Origin: Siphonodentalium dalli
Taxonomy: Eukaryota; Mollusca; Scaphopoda; Gadilida; Siphonodentaliidae
Assembly: GCA_032622095.1 (NCBI GenBank)
Contig: CP136066.1
Span: 167,470,664 to 167,534,663, forward strand
Direction: 5' to 3'
DNA: 64,000 nt
Shown here: positions 37,001 through 52,000 of the stretch, one piece after another
Numbering within the stretch: the stretch's first letter is position 1
How the letters are laid out: each line of letters begins with the position of its first letter
Translations under genes and position numbers: made by a program
Notes under the pieces: generated by a model
Databases searched by the model: none
What the model was told of the DNA's origin: nothing
The model's input: only the letters and a program-made list of their open reading frames with translations

Positions 37001-40000
37001 TGCGAGGTACTCTTTTGTGGATAAGATCAAATTGGATGGATCGTTTAGGGATTACAATATGGTCTTTCCCACTGCCATGGGAAAATTTTAAATGACCTCC
37101 CATCATAGAAGAGAACAGATATTGAATGTTGAATTTTAAATACTATTTGTGTGCTAGACCCAGGTGTAAATTCCAATGATAATGAAAAGGTGAGTCAGAT
37201 GATAATCACATTCAGGGGTTCATGTGAATGCTCGGGATCCATGTGTAAATGCAGTTTGTCTTTTCAATGAAAGTCTTTTTTAGAAGAGTGATGGGAGTGA
37301 CAAGCTGTTGTGGACCGATAAGACTTGTCTAATCCTAGTAATGCCGCGAAATTGATGTTAAAATAATTGAGGGACATGTAATTTGGAAGGAGGGGTGCCC
37401 ACCACTAGTTTTCCTAATTACTACTGTCCATATCACCCTTCTTGAAGTTGAAGTTGGAAAATTTAGGTCCACTGCTTCCCTTTTGAGGAGAAAGTTTTCA
37501 ATGGCATCAAATTTCGTAAATTTAGTATGGAAGGAAAGCAAACAACTCTTTTGCCGAATGAAAACAAATCAAGAACAAAAACAAAACGTGTCCAGATTAG
37601 ACAGATTTATTTTCAAATGTCAAAGTTAAGAATAGAAATTTTTACTCTTAGTCAATCAATTTTTTTTATATTTTGGAATTTCTTTTCATTTGAATTGTGC
37701 AAGCCTTGAAATAGTGTGTCTGACGTTTGCAGAATGAGGTCCCCAGGGGGTGAATTTAGTGACTATCCTGCACGGCCGGCTAGCATCATCAAATTCACTC
37801 TCTGGAAACCTAATTCTGCTGAGGTCTCTAACTGCTATAGGAGATCTGGGATCCGATTGAAGCTCTCCAGTTGAAGTTTGTGATGTTCACCCATTAGTCA
37901 CCCCAATTATGCATTTTATTTTTTGCAAATTAGGGGATATAGAAATTGAACAGAAGGGAAAAGGTAACTAAAAAGTGTTAAACAATGTCAATTTGAGACT
38001 ATAGATACTTCCCAGAAGATGAGGCCTGAGCAGAATCTGGTCCCCAAAGGGGGAATTTAGTGATGCTAGCCCCCTGTGTGGGCGTCTCTATATTCACCCT
38101 CTTGGGACATCATTCTGCAAATGACAGACACCATATTTCAAGGCTTGAATTTGTCTACTTCTACTACATCCTTGACAATCAAAATTTATAGACACCATTG
38201 AAAGAATACATCCTTTCCCCCCCTCGAAATCACACTGTTGCTATGTCCTTGGTAACAACAACATCAATTTAACAGTCTCAGTTTAATAAAATGAAGCATG
38301 GAAATCATCTGCAAAGAAACTAGGTACATAATCCATACATTATAAACTTTTTGCTGCAGTAAGGTCTATTATCCCTGAATTCCTTAATAAAATGTAATTC
38401 CAAATTTTTAGACCACGCAAATTCAACTTCCCATTTGTCAAGTCTTCGCACATGTTACTGGAACCCTGTGTGTGGCATTGTGCAATCGTTTTATTCAAGT
38501 TCAATCTGTCGGGAGGGGGGGATAAGTTTTAATCAGTACAAAATAATTACGATACGTTTTCATACAAATACTTGCGGGAATTGAGATTGTACAAACCGAT
38601 TTCCCAATTTAGATTTCCGATTTATTATTGAAATTGGTAACCATGGTTAAACATTTGTTAAACATATGTTCGATTGTGATGGCAGTCTCAGTAAAAAAGC
38701 ATCGGTTATACTTTGTTGGGCAATTTTTAATGAAATAAATCACATAGAATCTATCAACTTTTTACTAACATCTGTTTGGGAAATAATGGCCTAAAACACG
38801 GAGCTAGCTTATATTGAGGCGGAATTCTTCGTTGACACGTGCACTAGAAATAAATAATAGAATATAAATATGCGCGTACGTTTTTCAAAATTTTTTGGCC
38901 TGAGAAACAGAGAATTGACTTTGCATGGCTAATTATACACCCCCCCCATAACAAAGTTATGGGGGAGTGTATTGGAATCATCAGCTTGTCCGTCTGTCCA
39001 TCTGTCCATTTAAAATTAAAAAAAACGGAACATATTATGTAGTTGGTTCGTCCATCTGTCCGTGCTTACATTTGGATACTTACACATGTATGTGAATATT
39101 AATAAAAAAAATGGATAGTTACCGGTATGTACCGTATGTGTCCAATTTCCCTAGTGTTGAGATGAACCCCCAAAAATGATCTATATTGCAGTCAGCATAT
39201 TTAATTTTGTAGTCACTCAAAAGTTGGAAACAAAAAGTATATAGATTTAGACATACATGATCTGTCAATAGGAGGTGTTCGGACAGTTATGTGGCTAGTC
39301 ATCCAATCACGGATCTGTCCGTTTCTTCTATTCCACTGTCCTACTAGTAGTTGCTGTTGACAAGTTTTTGAGTTTCAATCAGCTACTTCTCCTATAATTC
39401 CTACATGTTCCGATTCCATAATCTGAAATTTTATCACGTAAACTTCTTGATAGCTGCATAAAATTTTATCAACTACTTGATAGCCACATAATTTTTGTAG
39501 ACTCATAATTATTTTAACCATATAACTCAATAGCCACATATCTACCAAACTGTATCTACCCATACATGTACTTCCGTTCGTTCGCTTTTTTTCGTTTCCG
39601 GATGATAATTTTAGGAAGACTGAACTGAATGGAATGAAATTTGGTATGTCAAGTTCAAATTCGGGTTCTGCCGGCCAATTTTCACCAGAGTCACCGGTAC
39701 AGCCCTATTTGTTGGAATTTGTACTCAATTTTTGTTTCTGAACTGAATGGAATTAAATTTGGTATGTGAGTTTACTACATGTATCTAAAAATACAGGTAA
39801 AGTTCAAATTAGGGTTCTGCCCGCCATATTTATACCCCCCGCAACGAAGTTAGGGGGGGGTATACTGGAGTCAGCTTGTCCGTCCGTCCGTCCGTGGACA
39901 CAAATTTGTCCGGAGTTTTTCTCAGTCGTTTTTTTATCAATTTCCTTGAAACTTGGCACAGACATCAATCACCATGGGAACCTGTGCACCTGCGATTATG

Positions 40001-43000
40001 ACGTCTGTCGGACCTTTTTTGGTGGAGTTATCCCCCTTTTTCGACTTAGAAATTTTTCGCAACATGTATACTTTTGTCCGAGCTTTTATTCCTACATTTT
40101 TAGGTCAATTTTTTTAAAACGTGGCACAGATATTTAGTACCATGGGAAATTGTGCACCTGCGATTATGACGTCTGTCCGACTTTTTTTGGTGGAGTTATT
40201 CCCCTTATTCGACTTAGAAATGTTTTTGGCAACATGCATAATTTTGTCCGAGCTTTTATTCCTACATTTTTCGGTCAATGTTTTTTAATCTTGGCACTGA
40301 TATTTAGTACCATGGGAACCTGTTCACCTGCGATTATGACGTCTGTCCGACATTTTTGTGTGGAGTTATTCCCCTTTTTTTACTTAGAATTTTTTTCGAA
40401 ACATGCATGATTTTGTCCAAGCTTTTTTTCCAACATTTTTCAGTCAATAGGTTTAAGATTAGGGTTATGGTTGTACACCTGCAATGGGAACTGTTATTTT
40501 ATTATTTTAACTAAATGTTTACTGACATGTGAAACATCTTGGTATTTTAAAATCAGGGGGGTATCCGTAGTCCCATTGGGACAGTCACACCTCTAGTTTG
40601 TAGGATTTATGGTCTTTGTCGACTTAGAATTTGCCAAATATTTTGGTTTCCGGATGATAACTTCAGTTTTAGTTGTCTGTTTTCAAATTTTGTATGTAGA
40701 TTAGCCTTTTTTGACTTTGCATGCAAAATTTTCTCCGAGCTGGTATTCCTTGTGCCCTTTTTTCGAAAATAGATATGTTAATATGGCTACACTGAATGTA
40801 GCCCATTTGCAGTGCGGGGGTATTCTTGGCCCCATTGGGACAGTCTCTTCTCTAGTTTATATCGTACACTGTGGGGGGTATCATTTGTCCCAACTCTAGT
40901 TAATATTGGTAGGTAGAATGCCCATCTGTATATATGGACATTATAAACATACAGCTGTCATGATTAATCACATGTATGTACTGTAAGTTTAGACAAAAGT
41001 TGACCACAATTTGCCATAGTCGACTGTAATCGAGTATGCACACTATGTGCATTGGGTGACGATTAATGGCCAATGCAAACCCCTTCATACCAAAGATATT
41101 TCTAGCAATGTTTGCTGTGACTTCAAATAATTTATAAGTCAATGGTAGATGTTTGTTGCTCTCCGTAATACTGGTAGTGTGTATTGAGCGAGTTGTAGCT
41201 GGTCCAAATTTACTATAGCCATAGGAAAATTATCCCCCGCTAACATGCATTTAGATTGGTGGAATTTGGGCACATCAGGAAGGACCATTGAACTGGGAGA
41301 AAATTTCAAAAGTTAGACAAAAAATAAATAAAAATCCTTGCATCTCGACTGACTGATATTTCTCACAAAAAGCGCATGGTCATATTTATTTGGGCTCATT
41401 TCTGTATGTTGGGCACAGCATTTACTGACTCTCATTTGGGGGGAATTTAAAGGCCTGCCCACAAATGAACTTATGAATATAGAAATTCATCGAATCCTGT
41501 TTATAAGAACCTTGGATCTCTGTATCAATGTCTCGGTCAACATTTGCCAGATTTGAATCATTTGTTGTTTATTCACCCCCACCATGGGGGGGTGGGGGGG
41601 GGGGGTGTTGAGGATATGATGATAAAATGTGTTTTGTCCATTCTATTAAGAAAGTTGGTTTTCTGATTTCCTGATGATAACTCCTGTTAGAGTTGCTTGA
41701 TTACTAGATATATTACAGAATTTGCTTAAAATACTAATTTGAGTTTGATTTGAGGATATGTATGATTCTGTTTTCCACAGTGATGTGAAACACTCTGGTA
41801 TGGTGATCAAATAGAAATCGAGAATAATCTTGCTCAGAGAAGTTTTTTTTATGAATATTAATCCATATTGACAACACACACCATCATTCTTATACATGTA
41901 TATTAATTATATGCAATGACTCGCTATGGCGAAATCATTTGTGTTAGTTTATCACCGAAAGTTGCGTCCCGAATCGAGATGTAAATATTTACAATTGAGC
42001 ATACCCTGCTGGACAAAACAAGTGTCCACTCAACCGTGGTGTGGTTAGCGTTGCCACCGCGGCCGAAATGCAACTACACCGCAGCTCCACCGGCTAACTA
42101 CAGTTGGGCCACGGTGTACTTGCCATTCAGCTATGGTGTAGATGCCGCGTTGTACGTTCATTAAACTGAAAAAAGACAATTCAAACCAGAAATCTAACCA
42201 CGGTGCACATGCCATTCAGTCGCGTTGTAGTTGCCTTTCGGCCAAGATGTACTTGCCGTTTGGCCGTAGTGTACATGTACATGCTGCTCGGCCGCGGTGC
42301 TCAACAGCAGTTACAAACTCTGACACCGCAGCTGAACGGCAAATACACCGCGGTGCCAATGGACACTTGTTTTGTCCAGCAGGGTAGATCAGACGATGTT
42401 TTCTATTGAGTGGTATGGTAGATTTTTTGAAATTTTAAGCGATGTTAGTAGAATGCTACATTTCTCAGGTTGGCATAGCGCCTGAGTACTAACTTATCAA
42501 TTTCACACACACAAACAAGCTCATAATATGTCTTCAATATGGGCCTTTTTGACTTTGATCATGACCAAATAAGTGTACCTGATAAGTGACCAGTATCAAA
42601 TATGTCTTTAATATGGGCCTTTTTGACTTTGATCATGACCAAATAAGTGTACCTGATAAGTGACCAGTATCAATTGCATAGGCTGAGAATACAGGTCAAA
42701 CTACAATCATCGTTCGGTTCACGGAGTTTTGGTAGATTTACCGTATTGACCTAATTTTTTTTCATTTCCTCATTAGCAGTACAAATACCGTATACATGAA
42801 GTCCATCATTTAACAATATCATTGGTGATGAAATCTGATAATTGTGACAGCCCTGTTTCTATATATTTAGCCCTCATGTTTGGACAGCTCGCTTCAAATG
42901 TAACTTGTATGATGTCTCTTTTAGATACTTGGAAGAATTTACAATTGTTACATGCATTTTGTATCATATTTTTCAAGATAAAAAAATATTAATGTTTCCG

Positions 43001-46000
43001 GTAACATAAGGGAAAAAAGTAGGGGCAGGTGGAAACTAATTTATTTTTCAGTTTTGTTTTGAAGCATCCATAAGACCATATATCATTCATTATATGGAAC
43101 ATATTCATTCTAAACAATGCCCCTGGCATCACAAATGATACTAACTGGTATAACATACGGTAACACACTGAACACATTTACTGTACATACTGGGAGGGAT
43201 AATAAAGCATTGGTAGTATTTTTATTTAAAAACTATATCGACATCAATTGCTGGTTGAACTGGCCCGTATACACAAGGGCGCTGCCATATTAAAACATTG
43301 ATTTCCAGTGTAAATAATGCAGATCGGCAACTGATCGCCATAGATTTGCTATGATCGGAGATCTATATACATGATATTTTGTTTCTGTGGTTGAGTTTTT
43401 GCTGTGTCGATAAAATTTGAGACTGAGGTCGACTAGGAGGGGTGGCGGGTGCATTTAGTTGAGTTTTATACAAATTTTGTGATTATAATTCATCATTAAT
43501 GTTTACTTTGAAAAATCAGACTTCAGAATTAATTCAAATATTGGGTTACAATTTATTTGCTCACAGTATTTTCCCTAAAATATCTCTTACTGCAGCAAGA
43601 GTGCTAGTATTCATCTATATCTTTTCAGGTCTGTCATTTTTTCAGGAGGGCAATTTTATAGGGCTGTCATAATTAGGCCATAGTTAATTAACTTTGTTTA
43701 GCGTCATCCAGAATTCTGAGAATTAACTGCAAAATGTGGTGATTATTAATCATTCTCGATAGGTCTCTGAAGTTACTTATGGAGTACAATGTAATTATAA
43801 TATAACATAATATATAATATATTAATAACACCAATCTTCTTTACATTCATTTTATGTGAAAGAAGCATCTACATGTATCTATGGACTAAGAGTAAATGTT
43901 CCTATCAGAATTTCCACAAGGGAGATTCATTGGGACAATGGAATCGTGCATTCTGCCAATAATTAACCAAATTCATTATTATTTTTTGCCAAAAAAAAAG
44001 GAAATGTGGCAATTGACGCTAAATATAAAATTAATTATCCATGGCTTTATTTCAGAAATTGTTATGAAGAGAAGTACTTATCTTTAACCCTTTCAGTGCC
44101 AGGTCCGATTTTTGTATCAACCCATATACCCTGTGCCAATGCATTCTCTTATATATGCGAGTCGATCATAGGTCGCCTCGCATATATAAGAGAATGCATT
44201 GGCCTAACAATTTTTCATCATTTGTTATTATTTTTTTAAAATTTTTACAATTTTAAAAATTTTTCTTATATTCTTTAACAGACTTATTTTGTAGGTTTAG
44301 TGCCAGGGAATCTTACGTTTTTCATGGGCATCAAAATTATTACTATGAATACTTGGTGATAGTTTTGAGTTATAACATGCCCCTAAGGTTTTATCCAGTT
44401 TGTTTTTAAATTCGCTATAGCATGCTTAAGCATACCCAAAAAAAATTCAACCAAAAAAAAAAAAAAACAATATCTAAAAAAAAAAAAAAAAAAAAAATAT
44501 TTTAATTTTTTAGGGCCCCTGGCACTGAAATGGTTAAAACATACATGTACATGTATGTATAAATAACTGCTGTCGAATACATTGAGGAAGCTTAATTGGC
44601 TTCTGAACATCTGAACACACTATCAGAGTGTTTCACAACACTGTAATTTAATAAAGATACATAACCCAGCATGTCAACTATCACAACATACCGTATTTTT
44701 ATTGATAACGATACTTTTCGAAACTAATTATGTAATTTATGAACTGATAGTAGAGCTAGTCTCGACTTTGTGTGACCTCTCATAATGGCATCTGTGCATG
44801 TCTACTATTTATGAAAGAAGTCAGTGGAATCTTTGCTGGGCCACCAAATATTCGAGGTTGTGAAAATTAACATATTTCAAAAATCAAAATCTGTTAACTC
44901 TGAGATTTGATGAGTGGGTTCCTTGACTCGAATCAAATATTTTTTTGCACCCGAAGCTGAAGAAATTAGTAACTGAGGGGTGTTAAATCGGATTATGCAT
45001 CTTTAATCACCGTTGAAAACTTTAAACACAAATTCAGAGCTCCAAACTTTTCCAGACAACTACAGTGTGTATATGTATAATTGATTACTTGCGGCTTTGG
45101 GCATATCCACTTGATATAAAATCCATCATTTCCACCATAAGGCTGGTGCTGAGCTGACAATTTTTCCACTCAAAAGAAATATCAGTTGCTCACAGCTGGA
45201 AATTTGAAAAACAGATGCCACTTATTTTTGAGTGTAGTAAGCTGGACATCCTTTCTTAACTTTAGATACTGCTAGGGATTTCATTGGGAAATAATTAATC
45301 CATACATGTACCTCAGAATTAAGTGACATGTTTTTGCACATAATGCAATACAGTAATGCCCTAAATAATCGACTCCTTAAAGGCACGTGAGGCCTTAGTT
45401 GTCGAAAATATTCATATTTGTTCCAATCACCGTAAACAGAAAAACATTAAAACGCATACAGTTTCGTTCATATATACCATGACCATCGCGAAAACAGCAT
45501 GTTATCATAAAGATTTACTATATTTTACCTAAGCCAGAGCCTGATTGTGTTACAGAAGACAGCACAGTGCTGCTGACTAATCACACACAAATGGCATAAA
45601 CGCTCTTTTATTCGTTCCATATCAGGAATTCACCAACAAAGAACGCTCTTTATGTTTACCATCATAATATAAATAAACACCAGAAAAGTAACTTTTTATG
45701 CTTTTGTTTACATAACAATGGTCAAAGATATGACAATGACACACTGTTTATGCGATATTTCTTATTTGTATACGGACAAAGTCTGTCTACATTTTGTTGT
45801 TCTTTCTGTTTGTGGCGGTTTTTGACGGGTGGAAATATTTTCACAGGATACCCACCACCAAGGCCAACCGTACCTTTAACCACAGAATTATGGGTCATTT
45901 TTCAGGATTTAGTTGAGAGCTTTCCGATGAATGGCAATAAGCCATATTTTCGACTAAATCCTAAACAAGAATTATGGCATTGGAATCCGTGTAAAAAAAA

Positions 46001-49000
46001 AGTACGCCCAAGTACAGTCACGACCTGCACTACTCAGAACTATATGTGTTGACACTTATATATGAGCGTCAATTAAGATTTAATTACCGGTACTGCTATC
46101 TATAAATATTTATTATAACCAATTACGTGAATGAAAGTTGCTTGCTGATGGTAGGGGATGGGGTCTACATCTGAATTTCCTATTGCACCCACATCTTTCA
46201 CCCTTTCATGGCTCCCAATTGTTCGACTGGCCCATCCATGCCCATTCTCAATTTGGATGAAATTTTAGTTGGGGAAATTTTGCGGGGAAATGTGTGTGCC
46301 AATATGATGTCGCTTTGGATACAACATATGACGTCACCTAACAGTTTACGTGAACGTGCATGCTTTTACTAATTTATTAAACTAAAGAAAAGTTTATTTA
46401 GTGATATGACAAACATTTTAGACATTTACGAGATGAGTCATGTTGTTTTCATGATGTGGCTAACTAAAATGTGCAGTTTTACGTAATTTCCGTCATTTTC
46501 CGAATGGCATAGCAACCCGAGTCCGGTCGACAACATTTATGATTTAAGTAATGAATATTGTTCAAAGAATAAACCATGTAATGATTTAACGCAATGAATA
46601 CTGTTATGTTGGCTATATGAAAAGTAACATTTTGTAGTTTTAATTTAATTGCAATGACGTTCCAAGATGGCGGCCCCTTAAATTCAAGATGGCGGTGCCC
46701 CTAATACAAGATGGCGGCGCCCATGTTCGAAAGCGAATTATGGGTAACTTTTCAGGATTTAGTCGGAAATATGGCTCGGTGCCATTCATCGGAAAGCTCT
46801 CGGTGAGATCTTTCCGATGAATGGCAACAAGCCATATTTCCGACTAAATCCTGAAAAGTTACCCATAATTATGCTGTGGTTAAGGAGTCAATTATTTAGG
46901 GCATTACTGTACAAACTTTTAGTCTCAATACCAATATAACACCCTAAGTTACATGTAGCAAATGATGATCAAACAATCACGTCATATAGCAGATAATGGC
47001 CAACTGCAAAATGGAACAATACACAAGCAATATTTTGCAAGTTAATTGCTAGTGTACGTATACATGTATGCCATGGATACACGTGTGAGTATAATAACAA
47101 GCTTCGTACATCTCGTCATAAAGAAACATTACTTTCATTATATATACTTATAAAGGTATCTGAGGTTTAGGAATGCAATTTCACTCACAGAACCCAGAGG
47201 CATGTCTGTTGCATTCATGAATTTTCCTGATATATAAATTTCAGTGATCATTGACTCTGTTTATGCCAGAGGCCAAGAGTTCTTGGGCTTTGGAGTGTCT
47301 TTTTTATCTACTCCAATGTTATGTGCCGGGGTATCTTTTGTGAAGCTTCCTTCAGAAATTTACCCAGCATGGCCCTTTCTATATACATGAACATGTACCT
47401 TGACTTTGGAATCGTTAATAATTTTCAATACACGGGTAACCACTGGAGCGTTGCTGTGTATATTCATCTAGTGTATACCTACATGTACATGTATGTTGGA
47501 CTACTTTGTATTGGAACTGAGCTGCTGCTGCTTGTGCACCAAATATACCAAAGTACAGTGTACAAGGCTTAGAAATACGAAGGTGTTTTCAACTTAAAAT
47601 ATACAACATTTTATTACCATAACTACAGTAATGCTCTAAATAATCTACTTCTTAACCACAGCGGAATTATGGGTAATTTTTCAGGATTTAGTCGGAAATA
47701 TGGCTTGTTGCCATTCATCGGAAAGCTCTCAGTGAGAGCTTTCTGATGAATGACAACAAGCCATATTTCCGACTAAATCCTGAAAAATTACCCATAATTC
47801 TTCTGTGGTTAAGGAGTCAATTATTTAGGGCATTACTGTAGTTTGTGATTATAGATGAGCAGGTGACAAGACCTTGGTTATAAGAGTATGGGAATGGGGC
47901 TTCAACTTAAAACAACGTTATAACAACCGATATATAGCACGCTGTTTTGATTCAAGGGAAACCTGGCCATATACATATATATCTAAGAAACATTACCTCT
48001 GACACCTCACCTCAGGATACATGTACCTTTGCCTGAATGTTGAAAGTGACATACTATCCCAGTTTTATTTCCTAGGAATGCCAGTCAATGAACAAACTTT
48101 AAAATGCTTTTAGCAACAAACAAGATACGTGTAGCATATTATTATATATATAAATGAACCTGCCCTGGATTCATTACTGTTAGCTTTCCCTTTAACCTCT
48201 TCGCTGCTATGACGTCCGTAACTATTACAGACATAAGAGTGCACGCCGTGTGCTATATGGTCCGTATGTACTACGGACCTACTTCAGCACACTAACAGTA
48301 GGCCATTATTCATAACTGGAACTCAGAGATTGGTACATTGGAATAACTGTATCTCAAAGTTTCAAACAGTGTATGATGTTCCACGATTGTGAATGACAAT
48401 AGCCTTTCAACTGAGTCATATGTATGGTTCTTGTGATCACACCGTATTACCGATCCGGATTACCACCGGTCACGATGCGGATCACTACCGGCTGAAAGTG
48501 GCAATTTGTGTAACGGTAGGTCGGCTAAAACGTTAATTATATTATAATACATGTATCTGAATGTAACCCACACAAAGTTTGTTGCCGCCGTCTTTCTTAC
48601 ATACATTAGAAAATGGCCACGCCAAGAAAATATAAAATAATCGCCTACGATAACCTTAGAGGTAGCATATGTTACTAGGATCTAGTTGCACGTGGCCCAT
48701 TATTTATCTTCATTGGCACAATACATGATGCAAATGCATGGAATTTTCTCTTATTTCTGTTGCGTATACAAGAATGTCCATAACTGTACAAAATGGCAAT
48801 ATGGTTTGTCAAGTTGAATGTAAATTAAACGCGTAGTATCGATTTCCATACTCGTGGGTTCCAAAAAACAGGATGCGGATCGGCACCGTTCACTATTTTG
48901 TGTCGGATGCGGGTGTCTGCCGGTGTCGGGTGCGGATATCCGCAAGCGAATGAATAGTTTTTTCCACATAAAAGCTATAATTTGAACATTTTGGATTATA

Positions 49001-52000
49001 ATTGTCACAATATATCCTTGGTAGACGGGTACTAGACCCAGTCTGATAATGTTCTTGTATTATAACACAACGAAGTCAATTATCTAAAGTGTAAATGTGA
49101 CATAACTGCAGATTTACGTGAATTATGTTGCCTGGTGCACAACCATAGTTGTATAGGTAAACCCATGTACATGTATGTTTCCATCTATATTTACTCTGTT
49201 GGCAAACATTAGTCCCTGGCGGGTAGGCCTAACTAATTGGTAGGCCAGAACGACATATGGATAACCATTTAATATTGCATGTCGGGGTGGAACTACAACA
49301 GCGATTAGATTGATGGATAAGATCAAGGTCCTAATTAATAGTGACAGCCTAAAGCGTGGAACTCGGGCAAATCAATATTATTTAATATGAACACGATAAC
49401 ACGTACAATTAAAGGTACGCATTTGTTACTTGTAAGTATATACTTACAATCTAGTAAATATAAGATAACATCAGATGTCCCACGACAAGTTGCTATTGCC
49501 AATGTAATTCCTACTGTATATATATGTCGCATATCGTCCGTATTATCTTTCTCTCCCTCTCTCCCCTAATACGGTACATTATTCATGCATGACGTATTAA
49601 GACAAACGATGCACACGGCATGCTGACCACGAATAGTAATATTGTGGTAATTTAATATGCACACAACAGACATATGCACTCCATGCATACTAAGTTTATA
49701 TAGAAAGTTTTTTTCTGTGTTAAGCATGTGTTAAGCCGGATTAATGCTAATGTCATGAATGATCTATCTACTGGTGCTGTGTATTTCTGTGTAAACTATA
49801 TTATACAAACATACATGTTTACCATTTATATACCATTTAAACGGCGTTGATTTGTGAAACACATGCCCATTTTAATAGCTAGTACCAATATACACACTCA
49901 TTGTATAAAGTATTTGGATCAGACGTGTGACATAGTGTACTATATATGCTGACTCGCATATATGAAAGGGCATTAATTAATTTAATTATACAGAAAAAAA
50001 CACTGACATTGGTATGTTGCTCGAAACAAAATATTAACATTATAGGCAAATATATATATCGGGAAACCTGGGTTTTGGACATGATATATGTCAATATATT
50101 CACTATACGCTAGTCTACATTGTAATGAATGTTGCCTTGTTCGGTATAATTGGCAAAAAATGTATGTTTGTATAATAAAGTTTACACAGAAAAACACAGC
50201 ACCAGTAGTTAGATCATTCTTGACTCACAAGCAAACATTAGCATTAATCCGGCTTAACACAGAAAATAACTTTATATAGAAACTTAGTATGCATGGAGTG
50301 ATATGGATATCTACAAGCAATTGCCCAGTTTCAGTTTATAGCATACACAATTGAGTAAACTACTACGTTTACTCATCCGAAATCATCGATGTGTGAAAGG
50401 TACCATCTATTTTAAGCAGTCGTTTCTCGCCTGCTGAGAGAAATCTCGGGTCATCCAGGGTCAGCTGTGCGGAATGTCATCGCTGTATTTCCTCGTTGAA
50501 CGTTTACCTGTGCATGTGGTGTTTTTGTCGTCTGCATATTTGGATTTGTTCGGTGGTTCTCGTGATATCGTTTAAAAGACTGAGACATTCCAACAAAAAG
50601 GTAGGCTATGTACATGTATATTTAGCCTCAGAGTGTAGGCCCTACATGATTTTATAAACCGGATCAATGTCAGGAATATCTAAACTTTAAAAAATCCACT
50701 GTGAATCTGTGATACTGGTATTGTATACGTATAGTAGCATTAGTAGGATGTTATTATTGGCAATTTAATAGTAACTTGATATCACACCACAGCAGTGGTG
50801 GATTAGCGGTTAGGCCATTGGGGTGGACAAGTACATGGTGTCCCTGGTCTCTATGGGGGCCCCAACAACTAGCCTGGGTACAGTATTTGTTATGTAAAAT
50901 ACGGACGATGTGCGACATTTTATGTGAAAGGAATAATTTGCTCACAAATCTCCTCAAACCTGGGGCACATCTCGCTCCAAATTTAAGCTCGGACCCCTTT
51001 CGATCAATTACGTTGCATAGCAACGACTAGTGCATAGCAACCAAAACCACTGTTATCTAAATTACATTTTAAACTGTGGTTTTGGGACAGAAGTCCAAAT
51101 CCCATGCGCCACAGTGTTAATTGGTTTAATTTTTTTTAAAGCAAATATATTGATCAAAATTGTTGCTATATTTTCCAAATATAATGTTATATAAGGTCTA
51201 TACATGAAAGAAAAGTAAAAAAACATGTCTGAGGCTGAATTTGGAAAATAATTTTTGAAGCACACGGGAAATGTAAACAAACAAAAACTGAACTCATATT
51301 ACATTGAAATTCGACATAATTCACCCATTTTTAGCTCAACTTTACTTTGTAAAGTTTGAGCTATTGCCATGGCTTTGTCGTCCGTCGTCCGTGTGTACGT
51401 GTGTACGTAAGGCGTCAACAATGCAGTCTACAGGTCGTACCTTTGGTCGGATCATTATGAAATTTGTCATAGCTGTTGACATCAACATTTAGACCAGAAT
51501 GATTAATTTTGGGGTCATTCGGTAAAAAAACATGGCCGCCAGTGGCCATCTTGGATTTCAAAATTCAATCCATTAGCACGGGCCACAGGTCGTACTGTTC
51601 GTCTGATCATCATGAAATTTGTCATGGATGTTAATATTGGCATGTAGATGGGAACAAGTAATTTTGGGGTCATTCGGCCAAAAAACATGGCCGCCAGCAG
51701 CCATCTTGGATTTTACTCTTTGTATGACTAAATTCTTTAGCACGGGCTACAGGTCGTACCTTTAGTCTGATCATCATAAAATGTGTCATGAATGTTAATA
51801 ATGACATGTAGATGGGAACGAGTCATTTTGGGGTCATTCGGCCAAAAAACATGGCCGCCAGCAGCCATCTTTGATTTTACTCTTTGTATGACTAAATCCT
51901 TTAGCACGGGCTACAGGTCGTGCCTTTAGTCTGATCATCATAAAAATTTTCATGGCTGTTGAAATTGGAATGTAGATGGGAACGAGTCATTTTGGAGTCA

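Noticed and set aside
39766-40410. Two + strand frames of 123 and 86 codons with similar sequences
   Set aside because: Translations of the three core units of element c.
45750-46052. 100-codon + strand frame considered as a mariner transposase remnant
   Set aside because: No D,D34D/E pattern or helix-turn-helix; its second half is the palindromic repeat of the element.
50770-50890. tRNA-derived SINE head
   Set aside because: An A-box-like word is present but no B box, no tail and no second copy in the window.
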